Shown: positions 54,766-64,000 of the stretch, piece after piece | Position numbering within the stretch: the stretch's first letter is position 1 | Layout: every line of letters begins with the position of its first letter | DNA from: Brachypterus glaber | Taxonomy: Eukaryota > Arthropoda > Insecta > Coleoptera > Kateretidae | NCBI GenBank assembly: GCA_958510825.1 | Contig: OY294047.1 | Location: forward strand, 40,625,229 to 40,689,228 | Direction of reading: 5' to 3' | DNA length: 64,000 nt | Made by a program: the position numbers and the translations under genes | Notes under the pieces: model-generated | The model's input: only the letters and a program-made list of their open reading frames with translations | The model's database searches: none | What the model was told of the DNA's origin: nothing

Positions 54766-55651
54766 ATTAAAAATAAACTAACTAGAATCATTTTAGGAAA
54801 GGGTCGTTTTTCACAAACTTCTGTTGTTTTGATTTTGTTTTGTAAAATAAATTGATACCATATATATATAATAATATTTAGGCAAATAACTACAGAGGCA
54901 AGAGTAGAAGCTAATCATAATATCCTAGATAGGTACACTGTAAAACATAAGCAATGTTTTTAATGTTTTATAAAAATTTAACTAAATCTTTAGATTTACC
55001 ATTTAAAGGAGGGTATCGTATTTTGGGCTAAGTCGACTGCAACGATAAGACTTTACATGCTTATAGATACATAAAAAATAAATACTTAGCCAAAATTTCA
55101 GCCCTTCTTATGAATTTCTTATGAATTATGACATAGCGTAATGAAGGATTTGGCAACGTTTCATATGTCAAGTGTCATGAAAGTAAATATAGGTTTTGCT
55201 AACAGGCTATTAAAAATAGTTTTTTCTGTGTTCTGTGTTAAAAAATAATGCTCTTAAAATGTAAAAAGTTACTAAAAAATGCAAAAAATTTAAGCAGTTA
55301 AAATTTGAAAGAATTTAAATTGTCAACATTAGGCTAAAGAGTCACTTAACGCATGACGAGTTTTAAATGATGCATTGTTGTCAGGTTTACGATAACACAA
55401 ATATGTTAAATATCTTTTATGTAATATTTTTTTCTTTTAATAAACTTTGTAAGCAGTTTTTTTTAATTTTTTTCTAAATTATGTATCACTGTTTTAAACA
55501 AAAACATATTTTTCTAATTAAGCCTAAAACTCGCCTTTAAAACCATATCCTTCTTTGCGATGAAAACATAATATTATATTTATATCCTAAAATTAGGTTT
55601 TAAAATAAAATATTATGGTAATTAAAAAAAAACTTTGGATTTATCCTTTAA
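54766..55651. other. AT-rich spacer, nothing recognised
   Basis: No repeat partner or coding-like frame. Confidence 0.4.
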
Positions 55652-55894
55652 CCTCTTCAGGGACATAGGCACATATGTGTAGGTTTAAAAATAAATTCCG
55701 CAAAATGAAATTCACCAAAAGCAATAAGGAGCTCAGTGGCTATAGCTGTTGCCATTTGCTTTGTTTCCAACCACAAGCGACATCCAATGGCCAAGATTCG
55801 CACATCTTCAGTTGTTTACTTGTTTTGACAATAAAAAGCATTTTTAACTTTTGCTACTAAATTAATTTAAACAAAAAATTCGTCCCTGAAGAGG
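55652..55894. mobile_element. piggyBac-type MITE with TTAA duplication
   Basis: The ends CCTCTTCAGGGAC and GTCCCTGAAGAGG are perfect inverted repeats flanked by TTAA on both sides (55648-55651, 55895-55898), the target site of piggyBac transposases. 243 bp, no transposase. The 61-codon plus frame within it is not supported as a gene. Confidence 0.9.
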
Positions 55895-55898
55895 TTAA

Positions 55899-56232
55899 TC
55901 AAGTTTTAAAATAACAATATTAGGCAAAATTTGCAGTTTACAGTTCTATAGAACAGATTCTTATATATAAGAATCTTCTCTTGCATCAATCCAACAAAAT
56001 AATATTTTCTGGTTCCTTTTTATTTTACAAAAAAAATTGAATTTTTAATTTTGAAAACAGTTTAAAAATTCATGTACAGAATTCTCCACCTTCTTTTAAC
56101 AAGGATCAAAAATTAAAAAAAAACATTCTGCAGATCTGCGTCAAATACATATTTGGCCTGTATCTAATTTATTCATTACATTTTTTACATATAATGTACA
56201 TAAACCAAATTGATTCCCCAAAGAATATTAAC
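55899..56232. other. AT-rich spacer
   Basis: Nothing recognised. Confidence 0.4.
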
Positions 56233-56499
56233 TTAATGCAAATTAAACTCTAACAAAATGGGATTAATAAAATGTAAGAGCACGAACTGCTTAATCTCAT
56301 TCCACCATTTTGGCGGCATTTTACCGTCCCCGAGCGCACCCTCATATAATCAACTGACAACTCGCCTAATGCAATATTTAATCAAGTCCCCCTTGAACTC
56401 AACCCTCCTCGTTTCATCTAGAGTTTTAATTGAATCCGTGCCTTCTTTATTTGTTCTTCTTCGCAACAGAGCCGGTCTTATGGGTGAATCGCAAAAGTG
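56233..56499 (-). pseudogene. Degraded or partial coding sequence, unrecognised
   Basis: On the minus strand one frame from 56499 reads HFCDSPIRPALLRRRTNK, EGTDSIKTLDETRRVEF, KGDLIKYCIRRVVS, a TGA at 56352-56350, LYEGALGDGKMPPKWWNE, IKQFVLLHFINPILLEF and ends TAA at 56233. Apart from one stop it is open for 88 codons in a GC-richer patch, with balanced charged residues and a Trp-Trp pair, which looks like real protein. An 82-codon frame on the opposite strand (56258-56506) is more Ser/Leu-rich and likely its shadow. I cannot name the family; a retroelement, a retrocopy or an exon pair are all possible. Confidence 0.4.
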
Positions 56500-57885
56500 T
56501 TATTAAACCAAAATTTATATTTAAAACTTCCAGTTATTTGCCGAAAGTATTATTTAATTATCCCAACATAAGCTCAAATTGTTTACTTTAGATTAATTAC
56601 CAAGAAGAAAGCTAAGAGAAAAAGATAATAAAACCCCACGAAAGTGTGTATGATAACGGACAAAAATTTCCGAACCATTATAATGGTTCTAAAAAAAGGT
56701 GTTTGTTGGCTGTCTCAGTGTCCCCAATAAGCTGTTCTACGAATAAAATGACTTTTAAAAAAGAAACCACTCATTTTCTTTGGGTCTAAAATCAAATAGG
56801 AGCTCATTGACAAATACTGCATAATTACGTTGCAGTTAAAGGTTTTTGTGTAAAATTTGCAATGGTTCTGATGCGAGTTTGCATTTATGCTTATTCTTAT
56901 AAGTAGGATATTTTCTTTTCCCAACGAACTAATAAGTATTCTCTCTAGAATAGGCATACCAGTAATATAAACTGAACAATAACAATAACCAGTTATTGTT
57001 ATTGTTGTCTCTGTTAGAACAAAGTTGTGCGAGTAAAACAGACGAATGTATATGTTGGCTACTTTTTTGTCAGTTTTTACGAATTAAACGCATATTCTGG
57101 AGAGAAGAGTTATAAGTTCCTTGCTTTTTCATAAAATGCGCAGAAAACAATAAACTTTAAACCTGTAAAGATAGAAACAAACTTGTTTTGACTAAAAACG
57201 TATAATTTTGCTTCAGTCCGATCCTGTGGTGAAAACAAATATTCGTAATAAAGGGGTGGATTTTCAAAATGCCGAACAGCTATTTTCAAGTTACGTAATA
57301 ACAGAAATTACCATTAAGAGCGATGCCGGCGAAATAGTTTTTCGTACATACTTGGGAGTTTATGGAGTTTAGTTATGAGGAAATTCTTTGCATAACAAGA
57401 GAAAACTGTTTATGTAGGACGAACGTTATTACTCAGTTTTGTGTGTCTAATGATCGTAAACTGATTTTTTTTTTCTTTTTGATGATACGTCGTTTTATAG
57501 TTTACTGCTTGCATTATGCAAGTTGCATACCTGTGCAGTTCATAATAATATTTATTTAACAATATTTTATTTTCGAACTTTCATATATCTATTTAAATTT
57601 CTGGAATTTAAAAATTTAGAAAATAATGAGGCTTGAAACTCTGAAAAATGCACAAGACTACGATTTTAGCGGTCTTTACTTTGGTTTAGTATATGTGGCA
57701 ATCTTTTTAATTTTTTTTTATCCTAAGAAGCTTAACCCAAATTTCAAATAATTTGGCCAAGACAAGCAGCAGGAAATCCTAGGGCTGGATGACAATATTA
57801 TTATTTTTTATTAAGCTTATGGAAATGGTGGCTGTGGTATGTAGTAGTTCTCCTAGTAATACTGTACTAATAATGTTAATGTACG
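56500..57885. other. Spacer, nothing recognised
   Basis: Mixed AT-rich sequence; frames at 56715-56957 (minus) and 57362-57559 (plus) lack motifs. Confidence 0.4.
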
Positions 57886-58007
57886 TAGTTTGTCCAGAAA
57901 ATCCGTAAGGTCTGAACAGATTTTAGAGTGCACGTCAGGGACGCGAGCTAGAATCGTACCCCAATGTTTTTTTAAGTAAACACGGTGTACTCCATCTTTT
58001 CAACCAT
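57886..58007 (-). other. Minus-strand coding-like fragment
   Basis: From an ATG at 58007 the frame reads MVEKMEYTVFT then stop, and after it the same frame reads KKHWGTILARVPDVHSKI, CSDLTDFLDKLRT. The opening 'VEKMEYT' is reminiscent of the N-termini of proteins encoded by some mariner-like elements in insects, but the rest does not match and I do not call a family. Confidence 0.3.
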
Positions 58008-58547
58008 CGCGTTGCGTAATTTTATTTTAGTTATGACTATGGCTTAGAAAAAATAAATTAGCTTTTTTATTGGTCTTGCAGATAATTAAGACCATAAAGT
58101 ACAAATAAGAGTAAATGGCGTGGAATTCAGTTGTTTTAGTCCTCTCAGTTAATTGCACTAGAAATTGTACTTTGCTTTTGAGTACCCATCAAATTTATGC
58201 CATTTAAACTTAATCCAAGAGTAATTGATTGGAAAATTACTGATTACCATTAATTCTACTATTTTTACGTCTTGGTTTTATATTTTAGGTTGAGTTGTTG
58301 CCTCTTAAAAAAAAACTTCTAATAAACAAAAGTCAACATTTATTTTCTTTGGTCTGTTTGAAGTTCTCTTTAAAAAAATACAACTTGAAAGGGTGGGCGG
58401 GGACTGTGGCTTAATTTCTAAATATAGTTAAATAAGTAATTATAATTAAAGCGATATACGACTCGGCGATATTCTTTCCAACATTTTAGGCTTATTTTCA
58501 TATATAATTACAGAAGAGGCTGAGAATAATGCTGGAAAAATTCACTG
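58008..58547. other. AT-rich spacer
   Basis: Nothing recognised. Confidence 0.4.
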
Positions 58548-59150
58548 CTTTCATGAAAATTAGCTTTCTGGAAATAATTACGACCGAGGCATCACTCTAA
58601 AGGGGCGACCTGGAGTAATTTTTTCCTTTGACATCAAATTTAAATGAAAGCTGTGAATTTTACCCGATAATTCGAAGAATCGTGTGTAATGCGGAAGATT
58701 ATTTTTTAATGATTTATAATGTCAAACCAACTTTTATATTTTTTTCTTGGCAAAATGATAAAAATAGTTTTATTACTTATCTTAATATTTTTACAGGCAT
58801 ATTTGGTTAATTTAATTCCATTCTCAATTGCTAAACTAAAACCTTTTTTGTCCATTTTTAAATTGAAAATTACTGTTCATTCACTTACTGACTAGCGCGG
58901 TACCGCGCTAGGCTTGTTCATATTAAAAAGTCAACCTAGAAAAACTGTCATTACATTTTATATTTTGTGGTATTTTTTGGTACATAATAAAGTAATAACA
59001 ATAATTATAAATAATAATATATTCATTATTAATTATTAATTTGTTTTAGGTATGAAATTTTGTTGTAAAAGAGAAATACCGAAAAACAAAATACTACAGC
59101 GATTCTCACTAGAATTTTCTACAGTAGGAAACTGTAATATGATTGTAAAA
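58548..59150 (+). repeat. Interspersed repeat, paired with 14216-14870
   Basis: Collinear with the 14.2-kb copy. The GC-rich palindrome is perfect here (ctagcgcggtaccgcgctag, 58892-58911). Confidence 0.8.
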
Positions 59151-59343
59151 TGATTGGTATGAAGGGAGAATGTCTTCTGCTTTAGTTAAGGCTGTAGCTA
59201 AAGGCTAAGCCTTAGTTGGTTATTGTAACCAAAACTTTTCTAATTCCTATTTTATATTCTATTCAGTACCTTTATTATTTTTAATTTAATGTTGCTCTTT
59301 CAATATCGACTTAAAATATCGCTGCCTCTTTCTAGTTTACTTT
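59151..59343. other. Spacer
   Basis: It contains 'ctaaaggctaagccttag', a small palindrome near 59196. Nothing else recognised. Confidence 0.4.
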
Positions 59344-59438
59344 TCAGTTCCCATAAGAGTAAAGACGTCGTTTTTACGACTATTGATTTCTAGCCGGCAT
59401 TCGAGTCGTTTTCTTCTTATTAAAATGACTAACTACGG
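59344..59438 (+). CDS. Possible promoter and first coding exon
   Basis: TCAGTTC (59344-59350) fits the arthropod initiator. The following 75 bp are GC-richer, with a CRE-like 'agacgtcg'. An ATG at 59425 in 'ttaaaatgac' starts M-T-N-Y-G, and the exon then meets the consensus donor g|gtgagt at 59439. The residues M-T-(D/N)-Y-G open RWD domain-containing protein 1 in animals, but five residues are far too few to assign it, and I find no second exon in the remaining 4.5 kb. Confidence 0.3.
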
Positions 59439-59631
59439 GTGAGTGTCTATAAATGTCTTCCCTGAGGCATTACTAAAAAAGTGAAAAATGCATATATTTT
59501 ATTGAACATTTATTTCAATATATTACTAAGAGGACAGTTTATTTGAGTTATAATTTAAATGTTTTTGAAGAAGTAGGTATACTAAAATAGCTAATGAAAT
59601 CGTGTTTTTTAAAAAATAGTAAACTATAGTA
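59439..59631. other. Spacer
   Basis: AT-rich; nothing recognised. Confidence 0.4.
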
Positions 59632-59907
59632 TATTCAACTTCAAAATGCAGTAAGTGTAAACAAACGCACGTGACAACAACGGATTTAGTGACAGGGTAG
59701 GAGTCAAAACAAAATATTTCTATATAACGGTCCATTGCAATGCATTGTACGCTTCATCGCAAGTTCTCACGTACTGACCTGTTTAATTTTCTACATCCCT
59801 ACTCTCGCAACGTTCGAGTGTTTTAACCAATGAAACCACGCGCCAGCTGCCGCTTGCCCGATTCTTTTATTTATTTCAACTACACCTTGAAGTTGAATAT
59901 ACTATAC
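59632..59907. mobile_element. 276-bp TIR element with GC-rich interior
   Basis: TAGTATATTCAACTTCAA is mirrored by TTGAAGTTGAATATACTA. The interior has 'aaacgcacgtgac' and 'ccaatgaaaccacgcgccag', unusually GC-rich for this window. Non-coding. Confidence 0.75.
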
Positions 59908-60404
59908 TGGCGAAGTTTAAAATCATACAATTGGAATTGGAATTAATTGGTTTTGTAAGATTTCCTTTTTCCTGGATCTTATTTGATACAAGTGGTAAAG
60001 TTTTTTAGAGGTATAGTGATACCGACTAAAAATTTTGTAAGTAGAACTTTAATATTGGTGGTTTTTGTTTTAGTACTTTGTTAGATCTAGCTGACAAGAC
60101 AAGAATTGTTAGCTTGGATGAGAAGTTTCATGTTATGTAAGTGTGAGGCAAGTGAAGATTGAAAAATCAGATGTTACAAAGATTAAAATCTTGTCTCGCA
60201 TTGCCATCGAATCCATAAACTGAAATCGTGTATGACACGTCGCGAAGGGTAGTAAGAAAGACTCTTTTTGACTATAGGATACAAACCCTATTACTTCGTC
60301 TCATTTTAAAATAATCAATGGGAATAATTAGATTTATTTTTTGTACATTACTTATTATAAAATCTAATCTTACAGCTAATTTATAAATTAACCCCTGTAT
60401 CTTA
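59908..60404. other. Spacer
   Basis: Nothing recognised. Confidence 0.4.
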
Positions 60405-60868
60405 AACTCGTTTTGGTGCATCGTTAAAACTTTAGAACGTTCTTCCGCAACACGATCTAATTTAAATGGTGGCGAATCGGTAAATTTAAATTCAGAGTTT
60501 GCTTTGTTTATCATGTTAAACCTATAAAACATCTACGAGGAAATATTTCGACGTTTTACTATGAAAAGCATGAAATCTAGGCAAACAGGAAAAGGCAGGC
60601 AAAATAAAATCCGGTTAACAGGGAAGTATTAGGTTTTTAATTTAAGTTAGGGTCTGTACAACAATTACGTCACCGCGATTTAAACAATTTTCGAACCCCT
60701 CACACTCGTTAAAACTTTAGAACCTTCTTCCGCACTACGGCCCAATTTAAATGTTGGAGAATCGGTAAATTTAAATTCAGAGTTTGCTTAATTTTTTATG
60801 TCAAACACATAAAACTTCCAAGAGGAAATATTTCTTCTTTTTACTTTGACAAACATAACACCTAGATA
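60405..60868 (-). repeat. Direct repeat containing a shared minus-strand frame
   Basis: 60405-60590 and 60705-60868 are diverged direct copies about 285 bp apart ('cgttaaaactttagaac', 'ggtaaatttaaattcagagt', 'gaggaaatatttc'). On the minus strand both encode NSEFKFTDSP-FKL-R-AEE-SKVLT; the first copy has an 86-codon frame (60532-60272), the second has a stop just upstream. Substitutions change residues as well as silent sites, so selection is not evident. Confidence 0.7.
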
Positions 60869-61079
60869 AAAAAAACTAAAGAATAGAACTCCGGTAAAAA
60901 AAAAGTTTCAAGTTCTATTATTCACTATATTAATGTAAGTTATTTGCCTTTTGAAGAATGGTTTCCAGTTATTAAGATGTAATATAATGTAATCCTGCTT
61001 AGTAGAAACGCATAAAAAAAAGAATGCAATATAGTCGATATTTCTGTGACCGCTTCTGTAAAAATCGACTGTATTACTA
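60869..61079. other. AT-rich spacer
   Basis: Nothing recognised. Confidence 0.4.
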
Positions 61080-61254
61080 TGGTCTGACACACGGTAAGTA
61101 ACCTACGACGAAATGGGGAGGTAGGATCAAAAAACGCTTCGATTAAAGCCAATTCAACTTGAACGTGTGCGTAGTTAGGTTTTATATTCAAGTATATTGC
61201 AGTCTCATTATTTGCCGCATTCTTTCGATAGCTTTAGAACCATGTGTCATACAA
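61080..61254. mobile_element. 175-bp MITE, relative of 25693-25878
   Basis: The ends TATGGTCTGACACACGGT and ACCATGTGTCATACAA are flanked by TA. The interior is shared with the 25.7-kb copy. Minus frames here are not conserved. Confidence 0.85.
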
Positions 61255-61885
61255 TAGGCCGTTTTACTCCGTTACTGCTAAATGGGATAGAATATCAGTA
61301 TTACCAAATAATAAGCATTTCATCAGTATTTTTAGTAAAAGCTGAGGTGATAATCAAACCCGAATAAATAGTATTTTGTATCATATATAAAATATTGTGT
61401 TATTATTTCTGATAGGCTTTGATTTGCTAAAACTATTTTTTTTCTTGTATATAGTTACGTTTTTGTAGAATAAACGGTATACAGTTTTTTATTACTGGGT
61501 TATTGTATTGAACTATGTCATTTATAAGTTTGGTTCCTTTATCTTTTATTTTAGGCATAACCACCCTATGTGGTTAATTTAACTTTAGCTGCGCTTAAAA
61601 GCTAAAAGACAACAGCTTAAGATAACAAATTTAGATTTGTAATTTATCTCCTAAATTTTAAAACACTCACTTTGAAAATATTTTTAAATCGTAAAAATAT
61701 CTCATAAAATTAAAACACGTGACGCCCCTGGCCCTCCTTTGAGAAAGAATCCATTCCGCCATTATCGATAAAAGAATTCCTCGTCTTTTGTGTAGCACTT
61801 CTTTTATTTCTTTAATGGGACCTAATCTCCTTTCTCCCCCTCTTTTATACTCTTCGCAGAATTGAACAGAAGAATTATTGCAACC
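61255..61885. other. Spacer; end shares a short repeat with 63.07 kb
   Basis: 'tttctttaatgggacctaat' followed by 'tttctccccctctt' at 61806-61850 recurs at 63065-63107. Otherwise unassigned. Confidence 0.5.
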
Positions 61886-61888
61886 ACT

Positions 61889-62045
61889 AAGGGAAGGTTC
61901 AAGTATTACGTAACGAAAATTTTGATCATTTTGGACCCCTCCCCCTCCCCTGTAACTCTATTTTCCTATACCATTAACATGGGCTTAACACTCCAAAATG
62001 ACCCCCCCCCCCCTAGGAGCGTTACGTAATACTTGAACGTTCCAT
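61889..62045. mobile_element. Palindromic MITE, GGGAACGTTCAAGTATTACG family
   Basis: GGGAAGGTTCAAGTATTACG to CGTAATACTTGAACGTTCCA with the shared centre 'tttcctataccattaacatg'. TAA lies directly outside both ends, consistent with a 3-bp duplication, as in PIF/Harbinger-type elements. Confidence 0.85.
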
Positions 62046-62285
62046 AACTACCAAAATATTTGAATTTTTGGATTTTGCCTTTCCTAAAAATACTGCTGCC
62101 AAAACAACGTTTTTTTTTGAAAAACAAAAAAAAATTGAAAAAATAAAATAAAAAAAATCAAAAAATATTTTTTTTTTAGTTTTATAAAAAGTTAATTTTT
62201 TCGAAAAACTAAAATAAAATTTTGGAAAAAATAATGTTTTACCCCATTTTACCCCCTTGATCCATCCCGATTTTTACCAAAAACA
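62046..62285. other. Homopolymer-rich spacer
   Basis: A- and T-runs resembling the blocks inside the GTCCGTCC repeat family, without its diagnostic segments. Confidence 0.4.
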
Positions 62286-62522
62286 ATCCCAGCCTAGAAC
62301 TTTGGGTAATCAACCATAGGGTCCCAATTTAAAGTCTTTAGCCCCAGTTCTCAAGTTGTCGTGGTCACAAATTTTCCGGACACACAGACAGACCTACAGA
62401 CAGTTTTTTCTACGAAAATCATCTCTTTTGGATATAAAACGTTGAGAAGCGTAAAAAAGCAATACAAAAATTTCAACATTTTTTTACTAACGCAAGACTT
62501 TCCTAGGGGAAGTAAAATCAAG
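62286..62522 (+). repeat. Repeat paired with 19500-19765
   Basis: 'cccagcctagaactttgggt', 'gtcgtggtcacaaat', 'cacacagacagacctacaga', 'ataaaacgttgagaagcgta' and 'actaacgcaagactttccta' match the 19.5-kb copy. Short frames on both strands follow the repeat. Confidence 0.8.
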
Positions 62523-63064
62523 GCAGTATCGATTTTAAAATTTAACAAAGAAATTGAAAAAATATTACCCACAGCATAAGTTTTTAATAAATTACCCACA
62601 AAACACAAAAATATGTTAATTTTTAATTAATTTTAAATCTTTCAACCCTCTTCCTACGGAAGCCATTAATTTTTGGATCCTTTACAAAAAAATAAATAAG
62701 TAAAATGATACCCCACTACATAAATTTAAATTTCTCACAAGATAAACGTATGTTAATATTTAATTAGTTTTGCGTTTTCCCTACATAAGTTTCCAATAAA
62801 CTTCTCCTCGTCACAAAAACATTTTAATTTTTCCAATCCCCCTTTCGTACTTAATAGACGCCGATTTGGAATAGCCACTATTGATTTTTGGATTCTACAC
62901 AAAAAAAAAACTGAAAAAAATTATACCCCACAACATAAGTTTTTAATTCCAAGCACGATCTCAAGAAAAGCTTTTTATGGGAAGTATATCGAAAGAAAAT
63001 GCAATATACTATCCACGTGAAGAGTATGTTATAGAATGCGAAGCATTACATATTCTCGAGGCAT
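62523..63064 (+). repeat. Diverged direct repeats and a family terminus
   Basis: Two diverged units of about 190 bp ('acataagttt-ccaataaa', 'acaaaaacattttaattttt', 'ttgatttttggatt') cover 62570-62960. At 63000-63055 'tgcaatatactatccacgtg' and 'gaatgcgaagcattacatat' match the end of the GTCCGTCC family. Confidence 0.6.
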
Positions 63065-63454
63065 GTTTCTTTAATGGGACCTAATCTTATTTCTCCCCCT
63101 CTTATTTAAGGGAAGCCAAAGTGCCAACTTACACGTCGGGAGGGGACTTTGGAATAAGTTATGTGACAGCTGTTAAAATGTTAAAAGAAGACTGGTTCCT
63201 TTTTAAAAAATATCCCTTTGTGAGACACATATACCAAGTCAGCCATTTCACTTCTTTTTGGGTGGCAGTGGTTACAAATTAGTCAACCAGGGACGTCGAA
63301 TATAAAATTGTAAATAATAAAATTAATATGACATAACATAAATTTAATGTGTGTTTAAAAAGTATAGGTACTATAAATATTGTATATAAATTACATCGGC
63401 ACTTAGTGCTACTAAGAGTGCCGATGTATTGAAATCTTCGCCGAAAAGTTAAAA
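63065..63454. other. Spacer, nothing recognised
   Basis: Includes the short block shared with 61806-61850 and a small hairpin at 63392-63427 ('acatcggcac' / 'gtgccgatgt'). Confidence 0.5.
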
Positions 63455-64000
63455 TCTTTGACCACGTTTTTTTCACATTTCTCGACGTTTTAGACCATTC
63501 GAAATCAGTAAAAAAAATTTTTGCGTCCGTCTGTCTGTCTGTCTGTCTGTCGGTGTAAACTCTCTAACTCCACTTCGACATGAGATATCGACTTGCGGTT
63601 TTTTGCATATTGTTTCTTATCGTATTTCGAAGAGCTGATTAGATTTTTGGGGTAAACGATTGGGGGTAAGCGGGTAAAAATAGAGTAAGACTCCTATTTT
63701 TAGCGTTTTTTGTTTATAATTAAGGCAATTATTGTTGTATTTGGTTAATTTAGCACTTATATAAAAAATAATTTTAAATTGGTCAAAAAATGTTATAAAT
63801 AACGTTTTCCTAAAACGCATTGTTTTCGAGATATTGGCGTTTAAAGCAGTAAAAGGTTTTTTTAGAATATCTCACATATTTATAACCCGATTTCAAAAAA
63901 TTATATTTTAAATAAAAGCTCGTTTTAAGCCCTATAAAAAATATTATATGCAGTTTTTTGCTAGAATATAATGTTTTAAAGATACAGAATTTAAAATTAA
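63455..64000 (+). repeat. Repeat paired (inverted) with 43491-44100
   Basis: It opens with 'ttgaccacgtttttttcaca' and '(gtct)n' at 63530-63551, then 'gagatatcgacttgcggttt', 'gattagatttttggggtaaa', 'gagatattggcgtttaaagc' and 'tgcagttttttgctagaat'. It reaches the window end and may continue. Confidence 0.85.

Noticed and set aside
1..64000. CRISPR array or bacterial defence system
   Set aside because: No regularly spaced repeats with unique spacers and no bacterial genes; the direct repeats seen are tandem duplications or minisatellites.

Overview
The window looks like AT-rich, repeat-dense nuclear DNA from an arthropod, most likely an insect. The reasons are high A+T content, many TA-flanked Tc1/mariner-type and TTAA-flanked piggyBac-type non-autonomous elements, a tRNA-derived SINE, 5'-truncated LINE tails with polyadenylation signals, and candidate promoters with the arthropod initiator TCAGT(Y). 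I see no bacterial operon, rRNA gene, functional tRNA gene or CRISPR array, and no complete protein-coding host gene. The species cannot be named from the sequence alone.

Recognisable coding sequence is all from mobile elements and all broken: two C-terminal remnants of LINE reverse transcriptases (about 33.4-33.7 kb and 37.5-37.9 kb, plus strand) and a C-terminal Tc1-like DDE transposase pseudogene with three internal stops and the last acidic catalytic residue replaced (45.2-45.5 kb). Several short frames look coding but match nothing I recognise: an exon-like stretch at 6.35 kb, a membrane-protein-like open frame at 33.13-33.46 kb running into the second half of a LINE junction, a minus-strand frame with one stop at 56.23-56.50 kb, and weaker ones at 38.9, 39.1, 46.5 and 57.9 kb. 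Two places look like promoter plus first exon (47.35 and 59.34 kb).

Most of the rest can be grouped by comparing the window with itself. Families with two or more copies include: a MITE ending CAGTGCGGTCCAAAAGT (0.4, 1.6, 13.2, 44.2 kb); a short palindromic MITE ending GGGAACGTTCAAG (23.8, 35.9, 44.1, 61.9 kb); a MITE ending CAGGGTGAT (4.6, 10.3, 28.1, 52.5 kb); a SINE (2.7, 22.2, 45.7 kb); a GTCCGTCC-containing repeat (10, 25, 35.8, 49.7, 53.5 kb); and further pairs at 11.1/18.0, 14.2/58.5, 25.7/61.1, 8.4/24.1, 31.9/38.2, 43.5/63.5 and 19.5/62.3 kb. There are also large foldbacks (6.7, 8.6, 16.6, 41.5, 52.6 kb) and tandem duplications (30.2-33.1 kb and 42.9-43.4 kb).

Several repeat pairs preserve an occupied and an empty site, so target duplications and insertion order can be read off directly. 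The most unusual structure is the 1,097-bp foldback at 16.6-17.7 kb, in which three TACAGG-type element ends are arranged concentrically around one centre of symmetry. The window is best read as an intergenic or long-intron stretch built by repeated nested insertion of small DNA elements.
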